Shown here: positions 33,888 to 45,313 of the stretch, piece by piece | Position numbering within the stretch: the stretch's first letter is position 1 | How the letters are laid out: each line of letters opens with the position of its first letter | DNA from: Phascolarctos cinereus | Taxonomy: Eukaryota; Chordata; Mammalia; Diprotodontia; Phascolarctidae | Assembly: GCF_002099425.1 (NCBI RefSeq) | Contig: NW_018343964.1 | Span: 8,844,001-8,908,000, forward strand | DNA: 64,000 nt | Direction: 5' to 3' | The notes under the pieces: model-generated | Seen by the model: only the letters and a program-made list of their open reading frames with translations | The model's database searches: none | Told to the model about the DNA's origin: nothing | Program-made: the position numbers and the translations under genes

Positions 33888-34058
33888 CATCCTTTTTCTT
33901 TGTTTTTCTTTTTTCTTGCTTTTCTTCTTTCCTTTCTTTTTTCTTCCTTCCTTTGTTTTTCTTCCTCCCTTTATTTCTTCTTCCTTTCCTCTATTTATTC
34001 TTTCCTTTTTTCTATCTTTTCTTTCTTCTTTCATTTTTTCCTTCCTTTCTTTCAAAGA
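33888..34058. repeat. Polypyrimidine tract (TTTC/TTCC)n
   Basis: About 170 bases almost all C and T on the plus strand, built of TTTCTT and TTCC units with rare purines. Frames through it are artefacts of composition. Confidence 0.93.
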
Positions 34059-34975
34059 AGCACTTTCTTTCACATTGGCAACTCAGTTAAACAATGTGAA
34101 TTAAACCTGAACACATATGAAAAATTCAACTTTTCAAAATCTTCAAATCTTAGAATTTAAGTTTAGCATATAATTTTCATAGTTTATTAGAATTCTGGCA
34201 CTACTACACAGGAAACAAAGAACACAACCATTAAACAATGCGAATGAATACTTAACTTGTTACAAAATAAAGTATCATTTAGTCTTCTAAAATTCTACAC
34301 AAAAAAAATTGCCAGTGGAAATTTCAAATTTTATCCAACGTATTGCCTGTGAGACAGAAGGCAATTTGCTGGCATGTGTGACTGCCAAGTGGAAGAACAC
34401 GTCAATCACATAATTATCAAATATTCATCTAGAAGAGTTTTTAAATATACCATAGATGAAAATGCATATGTTTGCCACAAATTCCCATATTCCAATGTGT
34501 AATACCGTAGAGAACACAAAATAAAAACCACTCTCAAAATATGTAACTCATTTAATGAAATTTTTGAGGTTAACTATATTTTCCATAAAGAGCTAGCTAT
34601 ATAAATTGTAGTAAACACTCTGTTCCTGGTCACTTTGGATATTTATCCAAAGAAGGAAGGATAATATGAGTCATGCCCTCCAAAACTGTCTAGCCCTTGG
34701 CAAAACTGTGAAGTAGGCACATTTTTAGTTTTTCACTTCTCTTCCAGCAATCTCTTCTTCTTTTTTTGCTGCCCCAACCCATTGCTAGCCATCTGGTGCC
34801 TTTATGATGGCCCTCATTACTATGGAGCATCATCATCTCCCTATCAGAGCTCCTCACCCACATTCTCCTGACCTTTCCCCTCTCCTTCCATCCTTTAAAA
34901 CTGGAAATTTCATAGTCTCCATATGTGGGATAAACAGTACTTGGTTAGCAATGTTTTTACCTAGAATCACATTAC
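34059..34975. other. Unclassified AT-rich sequence
   Basis: About 900 bases with no TE signature and no supported exon. Confidence 0.5.
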
Positions 34976-35330
34976 ATTGCATCATAGTTGGAAAGTATCT
35001 TAGGTATGATCCAGTGCAGCATCTCACCTAATATGTGAATCACTCTGACAACCTTCCTAACAAGTCATTCATTAGTTTCTGTTTGCATACCTCCTATGAC
35101 AGGGAAATCAATCCCTAATGACGCAGCTCATTCTATAGTGAAATAGTTTTACTTTTTAAGCATGTTCTACTTTACATCATCTTCTCTGTAATTTGCATTC
35201 ACTGGCTCTAGTTCTGCTCTCTGGACTTCCCCAGAATGCATGTAATCTCCCTTACACTTAAAAACCCTTCAGATGTTTGAAGACAGCTAACTTACCCCTC
35301 TGAATTCTTGGCTCTTGTGGGTCTACTCTA
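34976..35330 (-). mobile_element. CR1/L3 LINE 3' region, antisense
   Basis: 'catcatagttggaaagtatc', 'ctatgacagggaaatcaatc', 'gctctagttctgctctctgg', 'ttcagatgtttgaagacagc', the antisense CR1/L3 order. Confidence 0.7.
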
Positions 35331-35369
35331 CCTACACATAAGGTCAACCCTATTTCAAGAAATTGGGAT

Positions 35370-35545
35370 CATCCAAATCACTCATTTTACAGTTGAGGAA
35401 ACTGAGGCTCAGAGAGTTCAAGGGGATTTCCCAAGATCACACAAGTAGTGGTGACAATTCAGGACATGAACCGGGTCCTCTGACTCCCAATCTAGTCCTC
35501 TTTCCATAGCACCATGTAACCTCCTCCATGAAACTATGTTCAGCT
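35370..35545 (-). mobile_element. MIR-type SINE, antisense
   Basis: 'cattttacagttgaggaaac', 'tcccaagatcacacaagtag', 'ctttccatagcaccatgtaa'. Confidence 0.85.
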
Positions 35546-35669
35546 TGTTTGTGAAGCAGGCCACACCTTTTAAGTACAGAGAGATCATGCATTGTCAAAC
35601 GTACACACGCACACAAAAAAACCAAACTGCACAGTTCTCAAAGGTAGTTTTTCCTTATGACCAAACCGT

Positions 35670-35935
35670 TGGTCTTTCTTGCTATTCAGTCGTTTCAGTC
35701 CTAGCCAACTCCTCACGACCCCATTCGGGGTTTTCTTAGCAGAGATACTGGAGAGGTTTGCCATTTCCTTCTCTAGCTCATTTTACATATGAGGAAACTG
35801 AAGTAAACAGGATTAAGTGACTTGTCCAAGGTCCCACGCTAATAGGTATCTAAGGATAGATTTGAACTCAGGAAAATGAATCTTCTTGGCTCCAGATTGG
35901 GTACTCTATCCATGGTACCACCTGGCTGCCCTAAT
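35670..35935 (-). mobile_element. MAR1-type CORE-SINE, antisense, full length
   Basis: 'ccccattcggggttttctta', 'gtttgccatttccttctcta', head 'ggtaccacctggctgcccta'. TSD 'caaaccgt' at 35662-35669 and 35936-35943. Confidence 0.94.
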
Positions 35936-35954
35936 CAAACCGTATACTCTATGA

Positions 35955-36040
35955 AAATATGTCAATCAATCAATAGTATTCATCAAGTACCTACTCTATG
36001 TCAGGCACCGGGCTAAATGAGGAGGGATATAAAGTCAGGA
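35955..36040 (-). mobile_element. L2 LINE 3' end, antisense
   Basis: 'tcaatcaatcaatagtattc', 'tctatgtcaggcaccgggct'. Bases 36041-36504 have no assigned feature. Confidence 0.8.
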
Positions 36041-36504
36041 TTCTGAGAGAGTGGCATTCATAGATGGAAAATATAGTTCTTTTACCCTCCACCAGGGCAG
36101 GGATTAAAAAGAGAGATGAGAATTCTAGGGGGGTTTCCTCCCTTATCTACCTCCGAGAGGTCAGAAATCACAAAGTAATTCTCCTGGAATTCTCAGCTGG
36201 AACAGTACACAGTGAGTTTTAATTGATTAAGGTTCTCCACTTGTTCTAAACCAGCTGGCCTATTCCAAATTTATTAGTGTGAACTAGTCTACTTAGGCCT
36301 TTGCTCCTGTGTTACTGCTTCCTGTGGCTAGAAGGCTCCTGAATGAAATCAAATGCATGACCCCTGGGACTTTTCCCACCACATATACTCATGCATTTCA
36401 CAGACTCCCAGCCTTTGAATTTCAATTACAACTTCTCTTTTACTGAATAAAATGAAGTCTAAATGTCTTATTTATGGGATTCCAAGGAGCTCAATAAGCT
36501 TGGG

Positions 36505-37255
36505 AGGGGCAGTGTGACAAAATGGAAAGAGCCCTGAATTTACAGCTGGAATCCCACATAAAACCCAAGCAATCCTGACAGAGTTACTAAACCTCTTCTA
36601 TTACTTTATCTGGAAAATGAGAGCATTAGGCTAGAATCACAGGTTCCCAAAGAGGGCGATACAGCTCCATGGAGGGCGCTGGAACGATTCAGGAGGGTGG
36701 TAGTAGCCTTTGGTGCTATTTGAGGGCATTAAATAAAAATAAGGGGGCAATGAAAGCATAAGGAAAGGAAAGAAAATTTTGAAAAACCGCTCAAACATGT
36801 TTCATTTGTTGTGCCACAGTGATTACATTATTTTCCAAATAAACATACAAAATGCAACTTTTAACAGATCAGTGGTCAAGTCTGCTGACCGGTCTTAACA
36901 AGCAAGTGTTGGCAGGGGGTTGGGAAGTCGAGCATGCATCAGCAGGAATATGTGCATGTAATGACTTGTTTACAATATAATAGTATACAGTTACATGATG
37001 CAATACTGAGTTATCAAAATTTCAACACAGGAAAAAAAAACTCACAAATTTACAATAAATTATTGAATTTAAGATGCATCTTTTTTTTTAAAAAAAATTA
37101 TTTTTAAATAAGGCAAATTTCAAAAAAATGTTAAAGGTTAAAGAAACTAGATTTCCAGGGGGATGCTGAGTAATTTTTTTTTTAAAAAGGGGGCAAATAA
37201 GTTTGAGAACCTCTGGGATGACTTGTTCAGTTCCTTCTAGCTCTGGATCCTATGA
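36505..37255 (+). mobile_element. MIR3-type SINE split by a hAT-like element
   Basis: 36505-36637 is the SINE body ('gacaaaatggaaagagccct', 'aaaatgagagcattaggcta'). 37216-37255 is its tail ('cagttccttctagctctgga'). The 578 bases between are the hAT-like element. Confidence 0.75.
36638..37215. mobile_element. Non-autonomous hAT-like DNA transposon
   Basis: Terminal inverted repeats 'cacaggttcccaaa' and, on the opposite strand at the right end, 'cagaggttctcaaa' (12 of 14 match), of hAT/Charlie type. No transposase frame. The insertion point falls inside a MIR3, and the flanking octamers 'gctagaat' and 'ggatgact' could be decayed forms of the MIR3 sequence 'gctagatg'. Confidence 0.7.
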
Positions 37256-37269
37256 AACTTAAAACTTCA

Positions 37270-37447
37270 CAACCAGAGCTATGGTAGGTGCTATTATCCC
37301 CATTTTACAGATGAGGAAACTGAGGCAGGAGGCAGAAAGAGGTTCGGTGACTTGCCCAAGATCAAATAGCTAGCAAGTGTCTGAGGGAGGAGTCACCCTC
37401 AGGTGTCCAAGCCCAGCACTCTATCCACTGTATGCCAGCTAACTGCC
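37270..37447 (-). mobile_element. MIR-type SINE, antisense
   Basis: 'atccccattttacagatgag', 'gacttgcccaagatcaaata', 'ccactgtatgccagctaact'. Confidence 0.85.
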
Positions 37448-37690
37448 TTTAATTTTTCTTTAACATTTTATTGATGTGTTTTGTTTTTATATTACAAATA
37501 TTTACAGATCATCCCCACTCTGCAAGAGCTCTAATAACAGAGTAAAAAAAATTGAGCAAAACTAATAATACATGACAGTGACTTTATCTGGGAGTACACA
37601 TAATATTCCATAGCTGTGGCTCTCTGTTTAAAAAGAAAAAAATTAACAGAACGCTATTTTCTCCCCCTCCTATCCCCACTATTTAAAAAA
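37448..37690 (-). mobile_element. LINE 3' end (L1/HAL1 type), antisense
   Basis: 'taacattttattgatgtgtt', 'gtttttatattacaaatatt', then a C-rich segment, in the style of an antisense marsupial L1-group 3'UTR. Family uncertain. Confidence 0.45.
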
Positions 37691-37754
37691 ATTAAAAGAA
37701 AAACAAATTATTTATACTAAATATGCATGGATACGCAAAATAAATTTTTTCAAA

Positions 37755-37892
37755 GGTTGTATACTACACACACACAAATACACAAACACAGATATGTATA
37801 CATACATATATACACATATGCACACATATATACATGTATGTGTATACATATATAACGCATATGTGTGAATGTGTATATGTGTATGTATGTAT

Positions 37893-37926
<34 letters not shown>
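37755..37926. repeat. Composite CA/TA/TG microsatellite
   Basis: About 170 bases of alternating purine-pyrimidine dinucleotides in changing blocks, ending in a pure (AC) run. A (GAT)n run follows at 37994-38013. Confidence 0.95.
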
Positions 37927-37929
<3 letters not shown>

Positions 37930-38104
37930 TTATTCTGTACCCTAAGTCTATCACCTATCATGGATAGCGTATTTCATATCTGTCCTCTAGAATCGATGAT
38001 GATGATGATGATGTCAGAGTGGAGTGATCAGAAGGACAGCTGTAGAGTACTTTCCATTATTGTTGACAGAAGTGAGGAGGAAAGGTTGGAGCAGCATATA
38101 ATGC

Positions 38105-38292
38105 AAGGCAGTGTGATATGGTAGAAAGACCACTGGACTGGCAACATCAGTTCTAATCCTGGGTTCTAATTCTGACTCTGTTACTAGCTAACTGCATGAC
38201 TCTGGACAAGTGACAGCTTCTCTATCTGCAAACTAAGAAAGCTGAATTTAAGGCCCTTTAAGGTCTCTTCCAGTTCTACAATTTGATGATTG
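38105..38292 (+). mobile_element. MIR3-type SINE
   Basis: 'ggtagaaagaccactggact', 'aactgcatgactctggacaa', tail 'aaggtctcttccagttctac'. Confidence 0.85.
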
Positions 38293-39290
38293 TCTGTCCT
38301 TTAGAAGCGCTTAATGACATCAAAATATAAAAACATATGAAGGAAATACTAACCAGTCATCAGGAGAGAAAATGTTTTTTTCCCAGCAATGATGGTAAAA
38401 TCTAAAAAGGCTTTCTATTAATGACAGCTTTGGACTTTGACCCTTACCCTTAGACAATCAGGTTGTCATCTCTTAAGCAATCATGGAGACATAGAGCAGT
38501 TATCCATTTAAAAAGATATATTCTTACCAATTTTGGTTTGGTTTCGGGTAGATGAGGGGTAGGCTGGGAGAGGAATTAGAAATAAAATAAGCAGACAAAA
38601 ATTTTTCTTGGGTCTATGAATTCATTTTCCCCAAACCCATTTTGATTTGTAACTGGCCAATTCATGGTTAGACCAAGTTCATTTACAAGACCAGGGGTAA
38701 CCAGCCATAGCTGTCACAGGCAAGTTGCCCATAATCTCCCTCAAAGCCCCCATGATGCCCAGTTCTCTTAAACAGAACTCAGTGACAGGCAGATTAATAC
38801 CCAGCTCCCAGCTACAGTAAATTTACAATTTCACCGCTGTCTTAAATTAGATCCCACTGCTCAAAGTCCTCACATCATGGGAGAGTCTGATGAATTAAAA
38901 AGAGGAATAAGACTGAAAGTTATGCAGTTCATTACTAGCACAGACAAGGTTTGTAACTAGCACTATGATCCTTTCCCATTTCAACTATACATCAAATAGG
39001 AACTCTGGCTATAGAAATAAAGTCCATTGGATAAACAGAAGAATGTCCTAATCCCAACTACTGGTGGCAGGTGATATTTTTTTCCCTCTAATTATGTGGT
39101 CCAGTTTTTCTTTACCTCTCATCTGTCAAATGCTACCCACCAAATGATGTTAAAATGAGCTTCATGTATACTGGTTATCATCGATCAATATGGGAATTTT
39201 CTCCACTAAGGCACATCTGCAATCTATCTATGATTGAATCAAAATGTCTGAGGGAGTTGCCTGAGGTTAAGTGAGATAGTTGGACTACAG
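38293..39290. other. Unclassified sequence without recognised gene
   Basis: About 1 kb with no TE signature or supported exon; apparently single copy. Confidence 0.5.
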
Positions 39291-39291
39291 C

Positions 39292-39572
39292 TCAGTGATA
39301 TAATGGGTAGAGCGCCAGACTTAAGAGTTAGGAAGACCTGAGTCCAAACACAACCTCAGACACTAACTATATGACCCTGGGCAAATCTCTGAAGGTCTCA
39401 GCCTCAGTTTCCTTATCAGTAAAATGAGGATAATAAGAGCACCAATTCAGAGTCTGCTGTTAGAATCACATGAGACAACGTTGCTTTGCAAACCTTAAAG
39501 CACTATAAAAATGTTGTATATTATTAAGCTTCTGAGGTCCCTTCTTGCTTCAGATTTGCAGTCCTATGATCT
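39292..39572 (+). mobile_element. MAR1b/THER1-type CORE-SINE plus MIR3 tail
   Basis: 39292-39523: head 'tgggtagagcgccagactta', core 'atatgaccctgggcaaatct', 3' part 'gctttgcaaaccttaaagca'. 39527-39572 adds a MIR3-like tail ('gaggtcccttcttgcttcag'). Confidence 0.85.
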
Positions 39573-39599
39573 GGTAATACTATGGCTTTGGTCATATAA

Positions 39600-39955
39600 C
39601 CATCCATTATTTAACAAACTAAGCACCTACTATGTGCCAGCCATTGGAGACACAAAGTAAAGCACGGTGCTGTGCTTTCTCATTATCTTACGTAGAAGTG
39701 GGGAAAGGCTAAAGAAGCATATAATAGGAGGCAGTGTGCTATGATGAAAAGACCACTGGACATGGAACCAGGAGATCTGAGTTCTAATCCTGGCTCTGTG
39801 ATTCTAGGCAAATCTTCCTCATCTTCCCTCTCTACAAAATAAAGGAGCTGAATTTGAGGATCTCTAAAGTCCCTAAAAATCAAAGCAGTCCTTGCTCTCA
39901 AGATTACATTTGATCAGAGGAGACAACAACTACGTATTTGATCAAGGTGGATAAT
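39600..39955 (-). mobile_element. L2 3' end (antisense) holding a MIR3 copy (sense)
   Basis: 39600-39670 antisense L2 ('aactaagcacctactatgtg'). 39727-39875 sense MIR3 ('gatgaaaagaccactggaca', 'gatctctaaagtccct'). 39876-39955 antisense L2 again ('cttgctctcaagattacatt'). Confidence 0.7.

Positions 39956-39959
<4 letters not shown>

Positions 39960-39999
<40 letters not shown>
39960..39999. repeat. (AC)n microsatellite
   Basis: Perfect AC run of about 40 bases. Confidence 0.97.
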
Positions 40000-40003
<4 letters not shown>

Positions 40004-41080
40004 AATATACAGAATAAATACAAAATAAATACCAGACAGGGAAGAAGGACATCAGCAGTTGTGGATGAAGAAAGCTACAATTTGAAGGACAAAAGATTCA
40101 CAGTGATGAGGATACATGGGAGAAGGCCAGTGTTAAGGCAAGTTGACAGGAGATTGGAAAAAAGATGGGGGGAAAGGGGCAGAAATAACAGAATGAATAA
40201 ATACACTATTATTTCTAAGCCTTCCTATAAAAGTGTAGCTGGCCAAAAGTCCTTCCCAGAAAGACTAATTTAGTTCCAGAAAACTCAATTCCTGTCTAAA
40301 TAGACAAGAGAACCAGATTCTTGGAGAGTCACCATCCTTCTCATAAGGAATTCTCTTTGCCTTCCTGCACTCAAAAAGTGAGGTATGGGCTTCTACTACA
40401 TCATCTGTTTATCAAAATAGCAGCAATTTCATATTTTAATGTTAATTATTGTTATGACACACAAGATAATTTGACTTGCTTCGGTAATTTATTCTTCCTT
40501 GTAATTAGATGTAGTAATTGGAAAATCTTTTAAGAGTTTAACAACAGTTTCAAAGGCAAAATGGCAGGTGATGGTCCCCCTAGGAACAGCACTAATGGGT
40601 TGGTACTGGGTATCCACCTGGCTGTCACGTTAGCTAACCAGGGACAGGGAGCACATATAAATCACACTGGTGGCACCAGCAACCCAAGAGCATCGAAGCA
40701 GACCACTTAGCAAAGATAGCAACATGTCAACAGATGGCTGAGGCGAATATATAAAAGGCTGAATTTAAATAATTCCAGTATTGAGCCCAGACTCACAGTC
40801 CTAATGGCATTGCTTGTATCCATCCTAAAGCCTCAACCCCAGGAGCCATCACAGTGCCAGAGACTAACAGCTGTAGAAGGGCCAAAGAAAGACACAAGGG
40901 ATGGGTTTTATCTGCTTCACGAGAATCACACAGAAGACCGGGCCAAAGAACAGCAGAAGTCAATTTACTGAATCTACAATGCCATTTCTGGTCTCACCTC
41001 AACTCTTTAAGCCTCATCACAAGGCCCACTGGTCTTACTAGATTTACATACTGAACAGACCTTTTTTTTTTTCCCTGATG
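40000..41080. other. Unclassified sequence with TATA-like site
   Basis: No TE recognised from 40300 on. 'atatataaaagg' at about 40747-40758 is a strong TATA-box match, but no CpG cluster, initiator or open frame supports a promoter. Confidence 0.4.
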
Positions 41081-41084
41081 AATG

Positions 41085-41430
41085 AGTATAAAAAAACATT
41101 TATTAAGCATTTACTATATGCCAGGCAAGGGGTATACAAATAATAATAATTATTATTGTTAATAATATGAAAGCATTTATGTAATACTTTCAGGTTTAAC
41201 ATGTTCTCATTTGACCCCTGCAATAAACCTGTGAGCCAAGTGCCATTATTATCCCCATTTCACAGCTAAGGAAACTGAGGCTAATAAGTAACTTACCCGG
41301 GGTCACAAAGCTATTAAGTGTCTGAAGCAGGATTCAGACTCAATTCTTGTGACTCCCATATCTAGCCACAGAAAAGACAGTCCTTGTCCTCAAGGAATTT
41401 ACATTATAATAGAAGGAAACAACACAAACA
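41085..41430 (-). mobile_element. L2 3' end split by a MIR/THER1 SINE, both antisense
   Basis: L2: 41085-41135 ('catttattaagcatttacta') and 41363-41430 ('ccttgtcctcaaggaattta'). Between, 41140-41362 is an antisense CORE-SINE ('gcatttatgtaatactttca', 'ccccatttcacagctaagga', 'acccggggtcacaaagctat'). The L2 halves join in register. Confidence 0.85.
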
Positions 41431-41454
41431 GGAGGGGGAAGGGAATAAGCATTA

Positions 41455-41735
41455 CTAGAACCCTTCGCCAACCCCTCTTAATGCTAGTGCCTTGCCTATG
41501 TTAATTATTTCCTATTTATCCTACATATGGCTTGCTTCACCTACGTTTGTTTGCATGTTGTCTCCCCCATTAAATTGTAAGCCCCTTGAGGGCAAGAACT
41601 ATCTTTTGGCTCTCTTATTGTATTACCAGCTCTTAGTACTTTGCCTAGAACATAGGAGGCACTTAATAACTGTTGGTTGATTGACCCTTAAGCACCTACC
41701 ATGTGCCAGGCTCTGTGTTAAACTCTTAACAAATA
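41455..41735 (+). mobile_element. L2 LINE 3' terminus, then antisense L2 tail
   Basis: 41455-41688: 'aacccctcttaatgctagtg', 'taagccccttgagggcaaga', 'aggaggcacttaataactgt'. 41689-41735 is a short antisense tail ('taagcacctaccatgtgcca'). Bases 41740-42125 have no assigned feature. Confidence 0.88.
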
Positions 41736-42129
41736 TCTTTTTAATTGGAGTGAGGGACAAGGAAGGAAATGTTAGTCTGAAAATCCCAGGGATGATGAGG
41801 GAAACAATAGTGAAGTCATTGGATACACCCTTTTCAGAAGTAATGGTACTACTGCTTGAATTACAGTTCTCAGATCCAGAGGTGGAAGGGGGAGGAAAGG
41901 AAGGTAATTGGTAGAATCATGCTAGAAGACAGGTGCAGACACTTGGCTGATTCTGAGGACAGAGAGATATGGTGAGGCCTCATCAGTCAGGACAGAATGA
42001 CTAACTCTTGGACTAGTCTATCGCCAAAGAGTCCATGGAAAAGGAAATGGCATGGTTGGAGACTAATCTGAAAAAAAAAAAGTAGATCCAACAGGCCAGA
42101 AGTTGAGTATGGTTATGTGGATGCCTGCA

Positions 42130-42270
42130 TACATCAATCAGTGGTCAATTAGCAAGTATTTATTAAGTGTCTGCTGTGTGCCAAGGACTGTGTTAGTTGC
42201 TGAAGACATAAAGACAAAAATTAAATAGTCCCTACCCTCAAGAAGCTAACATTTCATTAATGTACACACA
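42130..42270 (-). mobile_element. L2 LINE 3' end, antisense
   Basis: 'tatttattaagtgtctgctg', 'cctaccctcaagaagctaac'. Confidence 0.88.
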
Positions 42271-43261
42271 TATACAAATCAACTTGGGGGCTGGGAGAGA
42301 TTGGGAAGTCAGGTAGTATTCATTTGTTTGAAGACTAAAGTATGAATTCTAGGCTACATTCATTTAAACTGAGACGCCAGTAGACAGAATCCAGGGTTAA
42401 TTTTACATGCCCTAGGCTGTACCCAGTCCACTGCTGGAAACCAAATCATTGTTGAGAAAATGAAGATCTAGCTCAAGAGGCCACCTCCTGTTATTTAAGA
42501 GTTTATTATTATTGCTTACGGTAGGCAGAACTCTCTCCCTCCTCTTGGAAGTTCAATTTTATGACATAAATCTCTTCTTTTCTGATGTGACTGGGGTCTG
42601 AAATTCTCACCCACTGAATTTCCCACCAGGCAAAGGAAGACAGTTGGGGGATTGGGAAGGGAATTAGCCTACTGTGGTCTCCATGTTCCACCTCCTCCCC
42701 TAAGGACTCAGAAAATAAGGCATCTCATTCTGAACTGACCTCTCCAAGCACTCACATTTAAATAAAGAGATAATCCTAAGGTGTTATGGGGAAATATCAA
42801 AGAAAACCTCCTTATTATGCTTGACCACTTTCCCCTCAAAGCCATGAGGAGTCAGTTTTTCAGATAGAAGCTATTGTTAGAGTTTGGTTTCGGACCCCAG
42901 AAAGGCTGGGCAAGGTATGGTAGCAATCAGCAGATGGCTTCTTGCTTGGGATGCAGTCCCGGGCAAACATCCCCTCCACCAAAAAAAAGGTGACAGAGTA
43001 AATGGAACACATATAAGCAGACACAAAAGAAACCCGATAGGCTTCAAATGCAGTTAAATGCTACACAAAGAACGTACTTTGTCATAAGGTATACTTCACA
43101 TGCACTCTATTTGCTTCCTAGAGATAAAGTGATGACTCAAGCTATGAAAATTACTATCATCCATCTCACACCATGCCAGCTCAGGCTCAGGAAGTAGAAG
43201 CGCAAATTAGTGGTATGGAAACAAAATATTTTTTGCTCAAATGAGAAAAAAACAACTTTTA
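42271..43261. other. Unclassified sequence without recognised gene
   Basis: About 1 kb with no TE signature I can name and no supported exon. Confidence 0.5.
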
Positions 43262-43460
43262 TAGATTCACGTTAGAACTGGAAGGGACTTAAGAGTTCAC
43301 CTAGTCCATTGGCCTCATCTTACAAACAACAGAGCTGAGGCTTGTGCTCCCTTCTTTCCAGAAGGGAAGTCACCTGCTCATGGGCTCAAACTTAATGACA
43401 ACTCTGGGATTTGGGCATACATCTCCTAACTTTCAGTCTTGTGGTAGACTAAGCTGCTCA
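43262..43460 (-). mobile_element. MIR3-type SINE, antisense, decayed
   Basis: 'gttagaactggaagggactt', 'acaaacaacagagctgaggc', 'aactctgggatttgggcata'. Confidence 0.65.
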
Positions 43461-43534
43461 TTGTTGTTTTAACTGTGAAACAGTGATACGCTTAAAAGCC
43501 TAATGAGGTTATCGACTCAATTCAAGGGGCATAA

Positions 43535-43650
43535 TAAATAAAAGTGCCTTTTATTTGCCAGGTTCTAAGGATACACAGACAAAAAGTCCCTGTCTTCAAG
43601 AAGTTTATATTCTATTAGGGAGTAAACACGTACACAGACAGATAAGGTAA
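43535..43650 (-). mobile_element. L2 LINE 3' end, antisense
   Basis: 'aaaagtgccttttatttgcc', 'ccctgtcttcaagaagttta'. Confidence 0.75.
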
Positions 43651-43654
43651 TAGA

Positions 43655-44045
43655 AACAGTATGTGGAATAAACACTGAATAGAATGGCTAAATAAATTAC
43701 AGTTATATAAAGGTGATAGAATACTATTATTCCAAAATAAATTATGGTAAGGATGGCTTGGAGAAACCCGGGAAAACCTATATGAACTGACACAGAGCTA
43801 AATGAGTAGAGCCATAAGAACAATTTATAGAATATCAATAACACCGCAAAGGCAAACAACTCTGAGAATCTTAAGAACTGGGCTGATGATGAAACACTCT
43901 ACCCAACTCCTGACGGAGAAGTGGTGAACTCAAAACGAAGAATGAGACTTGCATCTGTGGACGTGGACAATGTGGGAATTTCCTTTGTTTAACCAGGCAT
44001 ATTTGTCACAAAGGTTTCTTTGTTTTTCTAGCGGAGGGGAGAAAG
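43655..44045 (+). mobile_element. L1 LINE 3' end
   Basis: 'aatactattattccaaaata', 'gagctaaatgagtagagcca', 'tcctgacggagaagtggtga', 'tgtttaaccaggcatatttg'. Same family order as the copy at 1-415. Bases 44046-44260 look like the edge of another old repeat I cannot name. Confidence 0.65.
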
Positions 44046-44399
44046 ATTGGACAGAGCTACTTAGATGGTTCATGGAAAACCATGACCCATACAACTGTCT
44101 GGGGCCAACTGGTATCAGCTTGTAAAAACCAACTAAAATTTTCAGTGTGAGAATTTAAAACTCAGAAATTGGCAAATGGCACAAACTGGGGATGGATCTG
44201 CTGTTCTGTTGTCTAGATTTCAGAAAGTGATGGAGAAAATTTTAATAATGTAAATTTAAAAGTGTATCATGCCTACCTCCTGTGTGTCTCGCCTTGCCCC
44301 CAGCTGATCGTTAAACATATACCAGCATAATCTGTTATATGGAATAGCAAGTGGGAGAATCTGGCTAAAAAGTGTGTGCATAAGGGCAAAATAATTAAG

Positions 44400-44565
44400 A
44401 ATCAAAATGGAAAGACAGTTTGGAGGCAGATTGTGAAGAGCTTTAGATGGCAAATGGCAGGTTTTATTTCATCTGTCAGACAATAGGGAGTTGTTGAAGC
44501 TTCCTGAGCAAGGAATCACATGGTCACAATATTGCTTTAAAAACATCAATTTGGAGAAAGACCTG
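44400..44565 (-). mobile_element. L2 LINE coding region, antisense
   Basis: 'gagctttagatggcaaatgg', 'gacaatagggagttgttgaa', 'gagcaaggaatcacatggtc'. Confidence 0.8.
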
Positions 44566-44684
44566 GAGAAGCCGCGTAGGGTTGTTTGTCCCTACACAAA
44601 ATGATTGCCAACTATTATTCCTATCTTTTTTTTCTTCTAGATCTTTGGTCTCCTCCTTTGATATCAGCTGTCAGTTTTTACGGT

Positions 44685-44880
44685 TGTCATATCAGAGTGT
44701 TAGAAGGGATCTCAACAGTCATCCAGTCTTCAAGACCTTGTGTGACAAATGATCCTTGTATAAGATTTCTTACAAGTGCCTGGACAATGGATGTCCAAAC
44801 TTTATTTGAAATCTTCCAGTAATAGGGTGCTAAACCATAAATGCTAATCCACCAATTCAACAAACACACAAAGAAAAGAC
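44685..44880 (-). mobile_element. CR1/L3 LINE 3' end, antisense
   Basis: 'gttagaagggatctcaacag', 'acttacaagtgc'-like text at 44770 and 'gaaatcttccagtaataggg', as in antisense CR1/L3 ends. Bases 44881-45171 have no assigned feature. Confidence 0.55.
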
Positions 44881-45171
44881 TTTCAGATAGAAGACAGGTA
44901 CGTTATACCTGTGATGCTCTTAGAAAGGTACAATATCTCTCTGAGGAAAGAGGTTTTCTTTTACCCTCTTAGCTCACCACCCACTCCCTTCTCTCTACAG
45001 TAATGGGGAAAAAGGTATTCTTAAAATTATGCTCAGCTATGCTGATGGCTTTCCCTGTCCCTCTGTTATAGAAAACACACCCACTCAGGAAAATGGGAAA
45101 TACTTGGTGACTCATCAGCTTCCATGAACATAATTACTGTCTTTATGCTTAAGATTCTCAAAGTTACTTAT

Positions 45172-45313
45172 GCTGCCCCAAATTCCCTGTTGTCCTCCAA
45201 TCTTGCATCTCCAACTGCTTTTCAGACATTTCAAACTACATGTCCAGTAGACAGCTTACAGTCAACATGTCCAAAACTGAACTCATTATCTTTCCCCCTA
45301 AACCCTCCTATCT
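45172..45313 (+). mobile_element. L2 LINE, part 1 of a split copy
   Basis: 'cttttcagacatttcaaact', 'acatgtccaaaactgaactc', L2 C-terminal coding. Continues at 46147 and 47589; the three parts are collinear in L2. Confidence 0.9.

Noticed and set aside
33882-34160. Phe/Ser/Leu-rich open frame resembling membrane segments
   Set aside because: Produced by the polypyrimidine tract.
37712-38124. Cys/Val- and Tyr/Thr-rich open frames
   Set aside because: Translations of the CA/TA/TG microsatellite.
40740-40760. TATA-box-like 'atatataaaagg' as a promoter
   Set aside because: AT-rich context, no initiator, CpG cluster or downstream frame.
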